A stretch of DNA of 64,000 nt, taken from contig NC_088936.1 in assembly GCF_033473495.1 (NCBI RefSeq), forward strand, positions 1,984,001-2,048,000, given 5' to 3'. This DNA is from Cercospora beticola (Eukaryota > Ascomycota > Dothideomycetes > Mycosphaerellales > Mycosphaerellaceae). Each line of letters begins with the position of its first letter. Position 1 is the stretch's first letter. This document shows, in pieces, positions 11,011-22,324 of this stretch. The notes under the pieces were generated by a model. It was given only the letters and a program-made list of their open reading frames with translations. It searched no databases and had not been told where the DNA came from. A program made the translations under genes and the position numbers.

Positions 11011-12489
11011 ATGGCTACTCCAACATCCTTCCTATATCCCACGCCATCGGCGGCAGCACTGAAGCTACAATTCGTTGGCAAGGAAATCAAAGACATACAA
11101 GCACCTGCCGCGATTCTCGATGTGGCTGTCATCCGAAGGAACTGCAAACTCATGCTCGATACAGCAGAGAAGTTGAATGTTGGGTTTCGAGCACATGTTA
11201 AGACACATAAAGTAAGCACAAGATCGCATTCTCACATGACGAAGCATGGAAAGAGGTAACTCATCACTCGATCAGTCCGCATCGACTAATATGCAATGTT
11301 CAAGACCACAGAGCTGTCACAATATCAAGTTGGCCACACCAGCCCTTCAATTAAGCTTGTCGCCTCAACGATCTCCGAAGTAGAATCACTAAGTCCATGG
11401 CTCCTCGAAAGTGTCCAACTCGGCAAGCATATCTCCATTCTCTATGGCCTTCCGATTTCCCCTTCTGCAATTCCGCGCCTCGCAGGCGTGACGCGTATCC
11501 TCGGACCAGGGACCGTAGGCATTTTCGTCGACCACCCAGATCATGTCAATCTCATTGAACAAGTCAGCGAAGACATTTGGCCCGGTCAAGTTCCAGTCTG
11601 GGTTACGATTGATGTCGGCTATCATCGCGAAGGAGTGCCAGCAGGCTCGAAGCAACTCGCAGATCTTGCTCAAGCGCTGAAGGGCGCAAAGAAGGCCGTT
11701 CTTGCTGGAGTGTACACTCACATGGGTCACAGCTATTCAGCCAGCAGTCCCGAGGATGCACTTCAGTTCATGTCTCAGGAGATTCTGGGGCTGGAAGAAG
11801 GCGCCACCTCCTTTTTGAACTCTGTCGGGCGCGATGTCGAGTCATCTTCGAAAGTCGTTCTCTCGCTTGGCGCAACGCCCACAGCCACAGCGATTCAGAA
11901 CTTGACAGAAGGCAGTGAAGCTGTCCAGCAGTACCGCTCTACTATCGAAAGAGTCCAGCAGTCGTTCGATGTCGAATTTCATGCCGGCGTGTACCCAGTC
12001 ATGGACATGCAACAATTGGCGACAAGAGCACGACCTCAGACGAGTGCGAGAACTGGGCAAAGCCTTCTGTCGTTTCGCGATCTTGGATTTCGCGTTTTGA
12101 CAGAAGTGGCCAGCACTTACTTCGATCGAGGCGAGAAACCTGAGGCCTTGATAGCAGCAGGCGGGATAGTGCTGGGGCGGGAGCCATGCAAGAGCTACCC
12201 TGGCTGGGCTGTTGTGACACCATGGCCCGCGGCTTCAGGACAAACATACGATCCAGAAGGTGACCAGACAGGCTGGATCGTTGGCCGTATTTCGCAAGAG
12301 CACGGAAATCTGACTTGGGAGGGCCCAAAGGATAACTTTCGCACCCTTGGCGTTGGCGATAAATTATTGCTTTGGCCTAATCATGCATGCATTGCTGGCG
12401 TGAACTTCGGGTGGTATCTTGTCGTCGATTCCGACAAGGCGAATGCTGACCGAATTGAGGACGTCTGGATCCGATGGCGTGGTTGGTAG
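11011..12489 (+). CDS. D-serine dehydratase-like PLP/zinc enzyme (alanine racemase N-fold)
   Basis: Two exons, 11011-11211 and 11305-12489, across a 93-nt intron (GTAAGC donor, TTCAAG acceptor), give 461 aa. The N-terminus has the fold-type III PLP signature AHVKTHK. By family comparison Lys64 is the Schiff-base lysine, and the intron falls directly after this motif. The central barrel includes VTIDVGYHREGVPAG and GVYTHMGHSY. The C-terminal beta domain ends in WPNHACIAGVNFGWY, where His427 and Cys429 fit the zinc ligands of eukaryotic D-serine dehydratase (Dsd1). It would convert D-serine to pyruvate and ammonia, probably in the cytosol, but a D-threonine aldolase-like activity cannot be ruled out. 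Upstream it shares a promoter interval with TAN1. Confidence 0.85.
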
Positions 12490-12677
12490 AGACACATAGT
12501 CCCGCATTTTCAGATGAGATTTGTGTCAGCCGTAACAACGCTCTCCGCGCCCATTTTGCACTTTGATGGCAGCAGGTCCTGCAGGAGGGTCACCAGCACA
12601 TGCACATACACGCATGTAGTCGGATATCTACGCCGGTACTCGCAAGCCAAAAGTTGAAATCTCTCGGTCCCGCTTCT

Positions 12678-13676
12678 TCAGTCTATGTTGATTGTAGAAG
12701 AATTCCGGGAATCCGCCTCTGCTCGTTGGGCTTCTGAATTGAGCTCGGCAGTTAACTGCGCACCTAGGCTCGCTTCGCTGTGCTTGTCATCTTCCTCGTC
12801 TTCATCGTCCATATCAATGCCATTGGACTCGGCTAGCTTCATCAGAATCTGGTGTTGAGCATCGAGCCTTTTCTCGATTCTCGCCTCCGCTGCCTCTCGT
12901 TCTCGCCGAGTCTGATCATGGAACGTAGCGCTACTTGATCGCCACTTCTCCTCTCTGGCTTGGACTTTGTCTGCGTTGGTTTTGCGGCATTGTTCGAGCC
13001 ATGGTATGAGCTTAGTGATACTGGCCAGCTCCGCCATCTCTGTCGCAGTGGCGGAATTGATCGACTGTCCTAGGATGTCCTGCATGGTGTCGAGCTTCCG
13101 ATCAAAGTGGTCTTTGTGAGTTTTCTGTGTCTTTGCCACACCATTGAGTGCGTCAAAGAGCCAGCCACCCTGACCTTTCCACTCGTTGTGCCAGCTTTTG
13201 ACAAAATTCGTCAATTCGTCGACTCGCTGCACCGTAGACAAATCGGATATGCTGCCAGTCCTCCGATCATCACCGTCCAGGCGTGCGCGCTTGGTCGGAC
13301 GCCCCTCAGATTCGTCGTCACCATTGCCCCGAACCGAAGACGCGGCCGATGCTCTTCGTCCATTCACATGATTTGAAGGCACTGGTGAAGCAGCAGAGCC
13401 GCCAGGAAGACGCTCGGCTGGCGTCCTGGTCCTCGCGAACTGATCTGCATTGAAGGCGGCATCTGTCACGTTGATGGTGTAGACATGTTCTTTCGGGATG
13501 GGTCCAAGCACATTGAATCGGATGGAGGAGGTGACCTGGACAGGGTGCCCTTCAAGGCGTTGCAGCTCCTGTTGCAGGGCGACGAGGGCTTTCCGGATCT
13601 CGGTGCGCCGGTCTGAGGTGGCCGTCAACAGCTTGCCGTCGCCATTGAAGTGGTGCTCGACGCTTGGCGCGGCCAT
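12678..13676 (-). CDS. Hypothetical protein with C-terminal coiled coil
   Basis: 332 aa if started at the ATG at 13676 (MAAPSVEHHFNGDGK). The open frame extends upstream to 13883, but those 69 residues are Arg/Ala-rich and look like GC-rich 5' UTR. Three zones are visible: an N-terminal structured-looking part of about 95 residues with a helix (TEIRKALVALQQELQRLEG) and a possible beta segment (TSSIRFNVLGPIPKEHVYTINV); a Ser/Arg/Asp-rich linker with a basic nuclear-type patch (RPTKRARLDGDDRR); and a charged helical region with heptad-like spacing, ending in an acidic DMDDEDEEDD tract. I do not recognise the family. It probably acts in the nucleus, by inference from the basic patch. It is divergent from the next gene across about 745 bp of GC-rich DNA. 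Confidence 0.7.
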   Translation of the reverse strand: MAAPSVEHHFNGDGKLLTATSDRRTEIRKALVALQQELQRLEGHPVQVTSSIRFNVLGPIPKEHVYTINVTDAAFNADQFARTRTPAERLPGGSAASPVPSNHVNGRRASAASSVRGNGDDESEGRPTKRARLDGDDRRTGSISDLSTVQRVDELTNFVKSWHNEWKGQGGWLFDALNGVAKTQKTHKDHFDRKLDTMQDILGQSINSATATEMAELASITKLIPWLEQCRKTNADKVQAREEKWRSSSATFHDQTRREREAAEARIEKRLDAQHQILMKLAESNGIDMDDEDEEDDKHSEASLGAQLTAELNSEAQRAEADSRNSSTINID

Positions 13677-14360
13677 CGTCCGTTCGCGGACGCACCGGGA
13701 GGCGAGAGCTGGTGAGGTGACGCGCGCTGGCAGAAGAGCTGCAGAACCCCCGTTGCCTCGCCTGGGGCTGAAACAACGGGCCCACGCAGCAGCTCGAGCT
13801 CTGGCAACGTGCAAGAGACAATTTCTCGTGTTCGGCGATTGCACGCGCTCGTGAGAAGCACGCACTGGGAGCACAGCGCACACCGCGCTGGGGGAATGCG
13901 CATCCGCCGTTCACGAGTGGACGACGAGTCAGCGGGCTGCTGCGATGGAATTGCAGGCGCGCGCGGGAGTGAGTCGGTGCGGCGCGCAATGATGTGCCAA
14001 GTGGGCGGACGCTGTGGACGTGAAGCAGCACGCGACAGGGATTGCTCCCCTCTGAGACAGACCTGCTCGAGCCCGCCCTCACCGTCTCCGTCTCCGTCTG
14101 CTGCGATGCCTCGTTTCTCCTCCCGGCTCGCTTTCCGCGGGCCTGCGAGCACCTGCCGTGCGGCCTTGAATACTCCTGCCTTCGCATGCTGCGCATCTAC
14201 TGCTCCTTCCCACTGTCGCCCTCGTCGCCCGGCGCGTAGAGGCAGACGCCCGCCCGCCCGCCGCTCCTCCGGCTGCCACTGCCACTGCATAGAGTTCAAG
14301 CCCCCATGCGTGCCCGTTGCACCTCAGTCGTTTCAGCGACCCAAGTCAGGCCCGGTAGGC

Positions 14361-14366
14361 TATAAG
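14361..14366 (+). promoter_or_regulatory. TATA-like box
   Basis: TATAAG about 56 bases upstream of the ATG at 14422, within an otherwise GC-rich divergent promoter. The spacing to the ATG would imply a short 5' UTR. Confidence 0.3.
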
Positions 14367-14421
14367 AAGATCGGTTGCCAACTCCTGGAAGCGAGGGGTT
14401 CGCCTCTGGCAGCGCGCACCC

Positions 14422-16404
14422 ATGGCGTCGCTACCGTTCTGCGACAGCTCCAGCGATGATGAGGATTTCCACTCCATGTCCGCCCAAGGGGACTCCGATG
14501 CAGCTAGCCATCGCTCCGACGAGGACGATGAAAGCGTCATGGCACCCCCGGTTCACCCGTGTCCCCAGCTGCAGGACGCTTTCGAGGAATCTATTATAGA
14601 GGCCACCCAGTCGCCCACAGACCTTCCCGACCCGGACACAGACGCAGAGATGAGACGAAAGAGGTTGCTGGAAGCAGAGCGCGATGAGGACTGCCCCGTG
14701 GTGCGGTGGAAGCAGCAGCCTGGTGCTCAGTACCACCCCTTCGTCAAGCTGATCGCCCAGCTGACGTTTGGCATGCACCTGTTGAAGGAGGGACAGGCTA
14801 AATCCAATCAAGAGGTTGTGAAGATCTTGCAAGGTCACGTCAATGATGTCGACATGTTTCTGGAAAGGACGGCCGAGGACTTTGACCTGGCCATCAGGGA
14901 CATTGAAGAACGGATACGATACCTCAAGTTGCCCATGCAACACATGGACGTCTTTGAGGTAATGCTGGACGAGAAGAAGTTCCGGACAGACCTGCTCAAT
15001 GGCAACGAGAAGATCGAGAGAATCATTGCCCGGACAGCCAAGGTCATGAATGCTGCCATGCATGATATCCACAATGGTATCAAGTCCACCAAAGAGCTGA
15101 GTACCTATCTCACCCGTATCGAGCAACGACCACGAACAGACAATCCGGACATCGCAGAGGTCTTCGCTGCCATGCGAGGTAATGAGCAAGGCTGGATGTC
15201 GTATCTGCGCGATTTGCGCACCAAAGGCGACAACCTGCGCAACAGCCTGGTCATCCTTGAGACCGTCATTGCGGAGATTGCCAAACATGCTGCTGCTGCA
15301 AGTCGGCGGAACAAGACCCAGGGGAGGCAAGTGTCGGCTGGCACGCAAATGTCTGGAACGAGTTCACCCCTGCGCTCCCGGTTCACCAGAGATATGACAC
15401 CTTCCACATCCCGGCATTCAGTGCGGCATTCAGAGGTGTGGCTGGATAAGCCTCTCCCCAAAGAGCCAAGCTCGGGTCGTGCAGCGAAGCAAGCTGCCAT
15501 GGCAAAGCCACATCCTGTACCACTGTCAACCAGATTCGAGCAACCACGTCAAGCAGTACCAGCGCCTCCACGTGTCTCAGCTCATGATGTGATCAGACCA
15601 AGAACTTCATCCGGCGCATCGGCAAGAGAGCCGACTACCAACGCCACGGAGAGCACTCGAGAACTCTCAAACTTCATTCGCGACTGCGGCCCGTTACGCA
15701 GTAACCCTCCAGATGCCCCACGCAGACCACGCTCACGAGCGCGAACAAATAACGCCACACAGGCGCCCAGTATACCTGAACGGCATGTTCGACGATCACA
15801 GAGTCAGAATGCCGCGCCTGCCACAGCAGATCCGACTAACGACAGACACACATCACGAAAGCCTGTCGCTGTTGCAGCTCACGACGATGGCACCACACCA
15901 GCCTCATCCCAAACGAGGAGTTCCATGATGCGTGATGGATTCTCGAGACGAATTTCGAAGCGATTGAAGAGCCTGCCAGCACCTCTGATGAATACTAGCC
16001 GGTCGAGTACACCCGGACCCATCAAGGAGTTCATACCCAGGCCAGTGGATTCAGCCCATTCTTCTGAGCGTGGCAAAGACGATTCTGAACCGGACCACGT
16101 TACTCCTGATCGCTCTGAAAGAGAATCCTCGCCGGAGCTGACGGCATTACCTGTAGAAAAGGTCGATACAGCTTCCAAAAAGGGTACCCATGGCGGCCAT
16201 CGTCTCTTCCCATCGCCTGACCCTGTGAGCTCAACGCCCCGAGTCCTGCGACGAAACCGCAGTGCCGATGCAAAGGAATTCTTTACAGCATTCGACGGTA
16301 CATCTCCGCAGAAACCACGTTCCTCCAGGACGAGTCGCTCAATCAGTCTTCGTCGCTTCTTCACACACCGCAAGGGGGGCGTTGAGCACGTCATCGTATC
16401 TTGA
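14422..16404 (+). CDS. Hypothetical 660-aa protein, helical N-half and disordered C-half
   Basis: Single exon. The first 80 residues are acidic and Ser-rich (SSSDDEDFHSM). Residues about 95-300 are mostly helical, with long amphipathic stretches (FVKLIAQLTFGMHLLKEGQ, VNDVDMFLERTAEDFDLAIRDIEERI, RGNEQGWMSYLRDLRTKGDNLRN) that look like a coiled-coil or helical bundle. From about residue 310 it is low-complexity Ser/Arg/Pro-rich sequence with many possible phosphorylation sites. It ends in a basic segment (RSISLRRFFTHRKGG). I do not recognise a named family. The layout resembles fungal cytoskeletal or septum-associated scaffolds, but that is only an impression. The start at 14422 is the first ATG after a TATA-like box. 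Confidence 0.8.
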   Translation: MASLPFCDSSSDDEDFHSMSAQGDSDAASHRSDEDDESVMAPPVHPCPQLQDAFEESIIEATQSPTDLPDPDTDAEMRRKRLLEAERDEDCPVVRWKQQPGAQYHPFVKLIAQLTFGMHLLKEGQAKSNQEVVKILQGHVNDVDMFLERTAEDFDLAIRDIEERIRYLKLPMQHMDVFEVMLDEKKFRTDLLNGNEKIERIIARTAKVMNAAMHDIHNGIKSTKELSTYLTRIEQRPRTDNPDIAEVFAAMRGNEQGWMSYLRDLRTKGDNLRNSLVILETVIAEIAKHAAAASRRNKTQGRQVSAGTQMSGTSSPLRSRFTRDMTPSTSRHSVRHSEVWLDKPLPKEPSSGRAAKQAAMAKPHPVPLSTRFEQPRQAVPAPPRVSAHDVIRPRTSSGASAREPTTNATESTRELSNFIRDCGPLRSNPPDAPRRPRSRARTNNATQAPSIPERHVRRSQSQNAAPATADPTNDRHTSRKPVAVAAHDDGTTPASSQTRSSMMRDGFSRRISKRLKSLPAPLMNTSRSSTPGPIKEFIPRPVDSAHSSERGKDDSEPDHVTPDRSERESSPELTALPVEKVDTASKKGTHGGHRLFPSPDPVSSTPRVLRRNRSADAKEFFTAFDGTSPQKPRSSRTSRSISLRRFFTHRKGGVEHVIVS

Positions 16405-18034
16405 CACACATGTACTTCCAGGAGGCCTGTCAACCCAATCTAGAGAGGATTCACTTCTGTTTCATGAACTTTACGACCACGACAGTTTGCAGCGAAGTTG
16501 AGCCAGGATCGCTCACTCTGTTTTCAATACCCACTTCGTACTAGAACCGGAAGCTTACTTTCCCGGTTTTATTATTTTCTCTGTGTTCTCTTCACATATA
16601 CCCAGCTTTGCGGGCACAGCGGGGAGGATCGTCCAGATTGGACCTGAACACATTGTGCACAGAAAGAAATGGACAGTAGATTTTCGAACAAGTCACTACA
16701 GATGCCAAGGGCGGTGCAGAATGTATTCCCTTCAGGTGGTCCCGAGATTATGGTAGTCTGTAGATAGGTTGAAGCAATATAAAACGTGCTCCACCTGCCA
16801 CAAACACTTTTGGCTTCTGTTTCGTTGTCTGAGGAGAGTTGGACTTCTCTGCGTCAATCTGTTGTCAAAAGATGGAGGCGCATCTTCTGAACAGGGAGCA
16901 GGAACAATCTGAAGCGAGGCCTCTTGCCATTATCGAAACGACACGAGGCAGGGAAGCGGCCATCGCTGTCTTCTCGATTTACACAAAGGTAAAAGAAAAT
17001 TTCCGGGAATGTCTCGTAGTCTCGCTCTCCATTAAACAATCGATATGGTCCTAACAAGCCAAATTTGGCAAAAAGAAATAAAAAAGAAGCCTGTTTAGAT
17101 GACACGCTGCTGTGACGGTTGTTAGCAGTTGCTCAAGGGAGGTCAAACGTGGAGACTGCTTACCGGACAGGATTCGAACCTGCGCGCCCGAAGGCATCAG
17201 ATAGCAAGAATTATAGTGGAATTCAAGTCTGACTCGTTAACCACTCCGACACCACAGCCGATGAGTCAGCGTGATGATCAAATAATATATGAAGCTGCAA
17301 ATAATCTAGCGAAGAATGAGCGGGAACAAAGCTCATGCTGGGTCAGCGGGCAGGAACACTGTGGTCGTAGTGTCCTTAGCATAGAGGCTTCCCTGAGAGG
17401 TCGGGTTTCCAACCTTTTCTCAGCCAATTCACAACTACGGGACGCCTGGCATTTTGCAGCACGCGTGACGGCAGGATCGTGTCCCCTCGGTGCGCATGCC
17501 AAGTGAAGTCAACTTCCTCATCAAATCAGCATCAAAGTTGACGATCAACATTGAACGTGACGCACAAAGCACTTGCCGTGGCTCGCGTGGTTCCAGCGTC
17601 ACAGTCCCGTGGTGACACCATCCTCTTCTGGCCAAGTCGTATTGAACAAGCCGTGCGGTCCGCCTCTCAGCCTATCTTGGTGGGCACAAGCTCACCGAAG
17701 CATTGCTGTGCGTGCCGAGCCAGACATGTTCTATTGGTCATGTCTTGCGTTTTCTTTTGCATTTGCCGGTGAGATAGGCGAGAGAGCGTGAGGCGGTGGT
17801 ACGTACGCACTTGTGTTGTTATCATCTCAGATTTCCTGTGTCGGAACGTGTGGTGCGACACGACGGTACTAATTTTTTGGCTGGGTGACCAAATCTACGA
17901 AGAGGCCTACGGTATAGAAGAGGTGGGAAGGACTAGGGTCGCAGCCATATTGTGCAGCTTACGCGCATTTGGCTTGTGTGACTAGAACTGACTGACACAA
18001 GCTGTATCGGCAAGGTCCACCAAGGTCTTCGATC
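16405..18034. other. Intergenic region containing a tRNA-like locus
   Basis: About 1.63 kb between two plus-strand genes. Apart from the tRNA-Ser-like sequence on the minus strand (17160-17258), I see only short, unrelated open frames of up to 125 codons, with no domain or splice support. Confidence 0.5.
17160..17258 (-). tRNA. tRNA-Ser(UGA)-like gene with intron; acceptor stem defective
   Basis: Read on the minus strand: a D arm TCG-GAGTGGTTAA-CGA; an anticodon stem TCAGA/TCTGA enclosing CTTGAA, which gives anticodon UGA; about 19 nt of apparent intron after position 37; a long class-II variable arm (GCC-TTCG-GGC); and a T arm GCAGG-TTCGAAT-CCTGT with a good B box. The body is that of tRNA-Ser. 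The 5' seven bases (GCTGTGG) and the 3' seven (CCGGTAA) do not pair beyond the two or three bases next to the body, so the gene may be a pseudogene or the ends may be rearranged. Boundaries are my estimate. Confidence 0.5.
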
Positions 18035-19918
18035 ATGCTGAGCAAACTGTCGTTTGCAGCAGTAGCTCTGCTAGCACGTTTGTCTGGAGGCTGCGAGGAT
18101 CATGACTGGACTTCACCTCTGACGGGCGGTGGCGTCTTGGACCACGCTCTGATGAGCCGTCATGATATCGAAAAACGAATCCAGCCCAGCGCCGAAGCTA
18201 CCCTCCCACAACAAATCAAGGACATTCACTGGGGTCAGATCAATTTTCTATCGACCACAGATACCCATGGATGGCTCGCTGGACATCTGCTTGACGAGAA
18301 CTACTCTGCCGACTATGGAGACTTTGCCGACTTTGTTAGGAAGATGAAAGCCAAGGCTGATGTCCTGGGAGTTGATCTGCTTCTCATTGACAGCGGCGAC
18401 TTGCACGATGGTACTGGGTTTGGTGACGCGACGACACCGAATGGGAAGTTCACATTGCCCATCTTTAAGCAATTACCATACGACCTGCTCTCCATCGGTA
18501 ACCACGAACTCTACACAACTCAGATTGCGAACGACACATACCACAATTTCGCTCCGAACTGGGGCGGACGCTACTTGACAAGTAATGTCGACATCTATGA
18601 CAATGGCGTACAAAAGCCCTTCGCGGATCGCTACGCATACTACCAGACGAAGATGGGCATCCGTATTATGTCGTTTGCTTTCATCTTCAACTTCACTGGC
18701 AACAGTAATGCTACAGTCGTTACTCCAGTTGGTACTGCAGTCCAACAATCTTGGTTCAAGGAGCAGGCCAGCCGGCAGGATATTGACCTATTCGTCATCA
18801 GTGGCCACATTACTCTTCGACAGTCGACGGAGTGGAACCTCATATACGCCGCGATTCGACAATATCATCCCACCACACCCATTCAAATCTTCGGTGGTCA
18901 TCGACATATTCGCGATGCTGTCGCTTGGGATGCTTCTGCTGTTGGTACTGCCGCAGGTAGGTACTGCGAGACAGTAGGATGGACAAGCATTGATGGGCTA
19001 CCTTCGAACGTGACTCGTGCAAAGAGTCCTCAGGGAAGCGGCACAATCAAGATAACGAAAGCATCAGCAATTCCTCAGCTGAACTTCACGCAACCGATCT
19101 CGTCAAATTTGAGCTATACGCGTCAGTATCTGGATTTCAATAGACCTACATTTGAGAAACATACCGCGTCTCTGGGACAAGAGTTCAATACTTCTTACGG
19201 ACAGGGAATCTCGAACCAAATCACATCGAACATCAGCACGCTGCCTCAGCTTACGAACCTGCTTGGCTGCGCGCCTGATTCGTATTACCAGAGCCGCTTT
19301 CCGGCTTCGTCGCCGAACAATTTGTACACTTGGCTTGCGACAACTGTCTTCCCAGCTGTTGTATACGCCCCTGATCGAAACAACACTCCCCGTATAATCA
19401 TGACCAACACTGGAGGCTTTCGATACGACATCTTGAAGGGTCCTTTCACCTTGGACAACGCCTATCAATCCAATCCTTATCAAAATGGCTGGCAATACAT
19501 GACAGCTCCCTGGCGTGTAGCGAAGAACATACTCGCAAACATGCAGACTGACGCAGTCTATAAGCGCCAAGCCTCCAGCGGCCAAACTGTTTACAACTCG
19601 ACCACTGGCCTTTGGACAACACCAGGCTACTATACCAGTGATGACTTTGGCGACGACGGAGATAATACGATCCATTTTGATCAAGGATCGTACAACAGCG
19701 ATCATTACGTTGCGGCGAATGTGTCGACTTTGAATATTACGAGCGATGATACTCTGGTCGATGTATATGTTACCAGTTTCTTTGCCGCAGCTGCTGCGAA
19801 GTATTTGACTGGAAATACTACTGGATGGGTCAATGTGACAAATAGCACTGGCGGTGTCTTCACGAGCTTTGATACGGTGCCGGCATATGCCAAGTTGTTC
19901 TGGGACAAGGACTGCTAA
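18035..19918 (+). CDS. Secreted calcineurin-like metallophosphoesterase (5'-nucleotidase-type)
   Basis: Single exon, 627 aa. A signal peptide (MLSKLSFAAVALLARLSGG) opens the protein. The metallophosphoesterase blocks follow in order: DTHG (Asp76, His78), SGDLHDG (Asp122, Asp125), GNHE (Asn156, His157), a GHI segment, and GGHRHIRD supplying the later His ligands. The C-terminal part fits the 5'-nucleotidase C-terminal-like domain of the fungal YHR202W-type family. About ten N-x-S/T sequons indicate N-glycosylation, and there are few Cys. It likely hydrolyses phosphate monoesters (possibly nucleotides) in the vacuole, cell wall or outside the cell; the substrate is not shown by sequence. All metal-binding residues are present, so I expect an active enzyme. 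Confidence 0.88.
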   Translation: MLSKLSFAAVALLARLSGGCEDHDWTSPLTGGGVLDHALMSRHDIEKRIQPSAEATLPQQIKDIHWGQINFLSTTDTHGWLAGHLLDENYSADYGDFADFVRKMKAKADVLGVDLLLIDSGDLHDGTGFGDATTPNGKFTLPIFKQLPYDLLSIGNHELYTTQIANDTYHNFAPNWGGRYLTSNVDIYDNGVQKPFADRYAYYQTKMGIRIMSFAFIFNFTGNSNATVVTPVGTAVQQSWFKEQASRQDIDLFVISGHITLRQSTEWNLIYAAIRQYHPTTPIQIFGGHRHIRDAVAWDASAVGTAAGRYCETVGWTSIDGLPSNVTRAKSPQGSGTIKITKASAIPQLNFTQPISSNLSYTRQYLDFNRPTFEKHTASLGQEFNTSYGQGISNQITSNISTLPQLTNLLGCAPDSYYQSRFPASSPNNLYTWLATTVFPAVVYAPDRNNTPRIIMTNTGGFRYDILKGPFTLDNAYQSNPYQNGWQYMTAPWRVAKNILANMQTDAVYKRQASSGQTVYNSTTGLWTTPGYYTSDDFGDDGDNTIHFDQGSYNSDHYVAANVSTLNITSDDTLVDVYVTSFFAAAAAKYLTGNTTGWVNVTNSTGGVFTSFDTVPAYAKLFWDKDC

Positions 19919-20320
19919 AAAGTTCGATCTAGCACATATAGCAAAATCTACGTGGCGCAATGCCAACAAAGGCTTGAAAGTGTGCATACTATGCATAGTT
20001 GTGATCGTCGAGCGTTGTATATGCTAATCGAGTATCGTTGCATCATTCGTGCCTGATTCGCCGGCTACACGCGCCGATCTCGCTTCCATTACTTTTCAAG
20101 TTTTCTGCTTCTCATCATTATCGTCATTGCTTGTGTACACACCATCTTCACTTATCACTTGGCGGCTCAACAGCCTAGTCATATTACAGAGAGATAGGTA
20201 AGTCGGTCGTACAGCTAGTACGCCACTTCGGCTTTCCTCGCCTTCTCCTTCTGTCTTCAAAAACCATCTGCAGTATGACTCGATAGCAACAACAACTCAC
20301 CGCTTTCTACACCCAAAACC

Positions 20321-21858
20321 ATGGCCGCCAAACACAACGACGAAGAGGGCACAACCATGAATCCCAAAATCTACTCCTCTGATACCGAAGAAGGCGGCAA
20401 TGTGGTTATCGACCGCGCCAAAGAGAAGAAGCTGGTCCGAAAGCTCGACCTCCACATCATTCCCGTGGTAATGCTTCTCTACCTTCTCTCTTTCCTGGAC
20501 CGGTAAGTTTCCGGCTCTTTCCCTCAGGCCTCATCAAGCTTCTCCAGCTAAGCTCCAATACCAGCGTCAACATTGGCAATGCCCGGCTCTACGGCCTCGA
20601 AGAAGATCTCGGACTCTCGTCGTCGCAGTTCCAGACTGCTGTCAGCATCCTCTTCGTCACGTACGTCATCTCCGAGCTACCTTCGAATTTGATCCTGAAA
20701 GGATATGTACGGCCTTCGAGGTGGATTGCTTTCATCACGGTTTCCTGGGGGATCATTGCGACTTTGACGGGCGTGGTGCAGAGCTATGCGGGCTTGATCG
20801 TGTGTAGGTTGTTGCTTGGGTTGGTCGAAGGAGGACTATTTCCTGGAGCGGCGATTTACCTGACCTTCTTCTACACGAAACATGAGCTTGCCTTACGAAT
20901 CGGATACCTCTTTGTCAGTGCCGCGCTGGCAGGAGCTTGCGGCGGACTGCTCGCATATGGCATCGGCTTCATGGATGGCGTGGCAGGCCAGCGAGGCTGG
21001 AGGTGGATTCTCATCATTGAAGGTCTGCCGACACTGCTTCTGGGTATTGCTTGCTGGTGGATCCTGGCGGATGATCCTGAAACGGCATACTATTTGAATG
21101 ATGAAGAGAAGGAATTGATTTTGGCGAGAAGAGCCACGCAGGTGGGACACGTCGACGTGTTTGACTGGAAGGATGTCAGGAAAGGATTGAAGGACTGGAA
21201 GATCTGGATGTTCTGTGCTGGGCAATTCTGTTTGGATACCATGCTGTACGGATTCAGCACCTTCCTGCCTACGATCATCTTGGCCATTCGACCAGAGAGC
21301 TCTAGGGCTATTGTGCAGGTTTTGACAATTCCCGTCTATACCGTTGGAGCCGTCTCTTACATGGCTGCGGCGAGGTATAGCGACTGGCGACAATCGCGAG
21401 GCCCAGTCGCGGTTCTCTTCAGTCTGATCGCGGTCGTGGGGTATGCCATGCTTATTTCAGATGCCAACACGGGCGTTCACTTTGCCGGATGCTTCTTAGT
21501 CGCCATGGGCCTTTACGTTGCTGTTGGAATACCTCTGGCATGGCTTCCTTCAAACAATCCGCGATATGGCAAGAGAACGACTGCGACAGGGCTCCAACTC
21601 ACGATTGGTAATTGCTCTGGCATCATGGCACCATTTCTGTATCCTTCAAGTGAAGGGCCACGATATCTAAAAGGTCACGGTGTGACAATGGCATTGGTCG
21701 GCTTAGGTAGCGTGTTGTATGCTGTCATGTACGTCTACTTCACACGCGAGAACAAGATGCGAGCAGCTGGCAAGAGGGACGAAAGAATGCAAGGGATGAA
21801 TGACGAAGAGATCCTTGCACTCGGTGATGAGAATCCGAAGTTTGTCTTTGCAGCTTGA
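20321..21858 (+). CDS. MFS transporter, Dal5/Tna1-type anion:cation symporter
   Basis: Two exons, 20321-20502 and 20565-21858, across a 62-nt intron (GTAAGT donor, TACCAG acceptor), give 491 aa. The intron interrupts the conserved first transmembrane motif, LSFLDR|VNIGNARLYGLEEDLGL, exactly as expected for this family. Further signatures are ISELPSNLILK, RLLLGLVEGGLFPG (MFS motif near TM4) and GWRWILIIEGLPTLLLG (TM6), then a DDPETAYYLNDEEKELI loop and six C-terminal helices. About 12 transmembrane segments are visible and the termini are cytosolic. This fungal family (allantoate, nicotinate, vitamin and tartrate-like organic-anion carriers) cannot be narrowed to a substrate from sequence. It is the only transporter in the window and has no linked catabolic gene. 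Confidence 0.92.
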
Positions 21859-22324
21859 AGGTACGGTGCTTATGAAATACACGATTCACCCTCATTGCGG
21901 AGTCCTTACTCAATCGAAGGATGAAGTACCTTCTTGACTGCTAGATCGCAGCACGTGCAGCAAAGCGAATGCGCGAGTGGACTCACAAATGGATACTCAC
22001 GACAACGCAATTCTTGTCGACCATTGTGGCCTTGCAGCATGAGAGATCGTCGAGATCATCGCTCTCAGCGCTCACAGTCGCAACAGTACTTATGCAGTAA
22101 CATGTCATTGCCCAGACGTTGTGCAGATGTTCAGAGGCAACATGGTAGCATACCAAGACCACTAGCCGACCGCATGTGGAAGGTCCACTAAGAAGCTCTA
22201 TGGCGGTCTGCTTGGCATTGACTTCGATCGGCATACCTCTATGCCTCAATTGAGCATTTCTCGCTACTGCTGGTCTGCTATAGGCTGCGCTGCTCTGATC
22301 GGTCTACGAGTGGTATTTCCCTAT

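Noticed and set aside
13552..14459. Several long overlapping open frames on both strands (214-224 codons)
   Set aside because: The region is GC-rich divergent promoter between two genes, so open frames are expected by chance. Products are Arg/Ala/Pro-rich without domains, and they contradict each other on opposite strands.
14431..15348. 305-codon minus-strand frame
   Set aside because: Shadow of the 660-aa plus-strand gene, with no start context or domain.
19103..19996. 297-codon minus-strand frame
   Set aside because: Antisense shadow of the metallophosphoesterase gene, whose catalytic motifs are on the plus strand.
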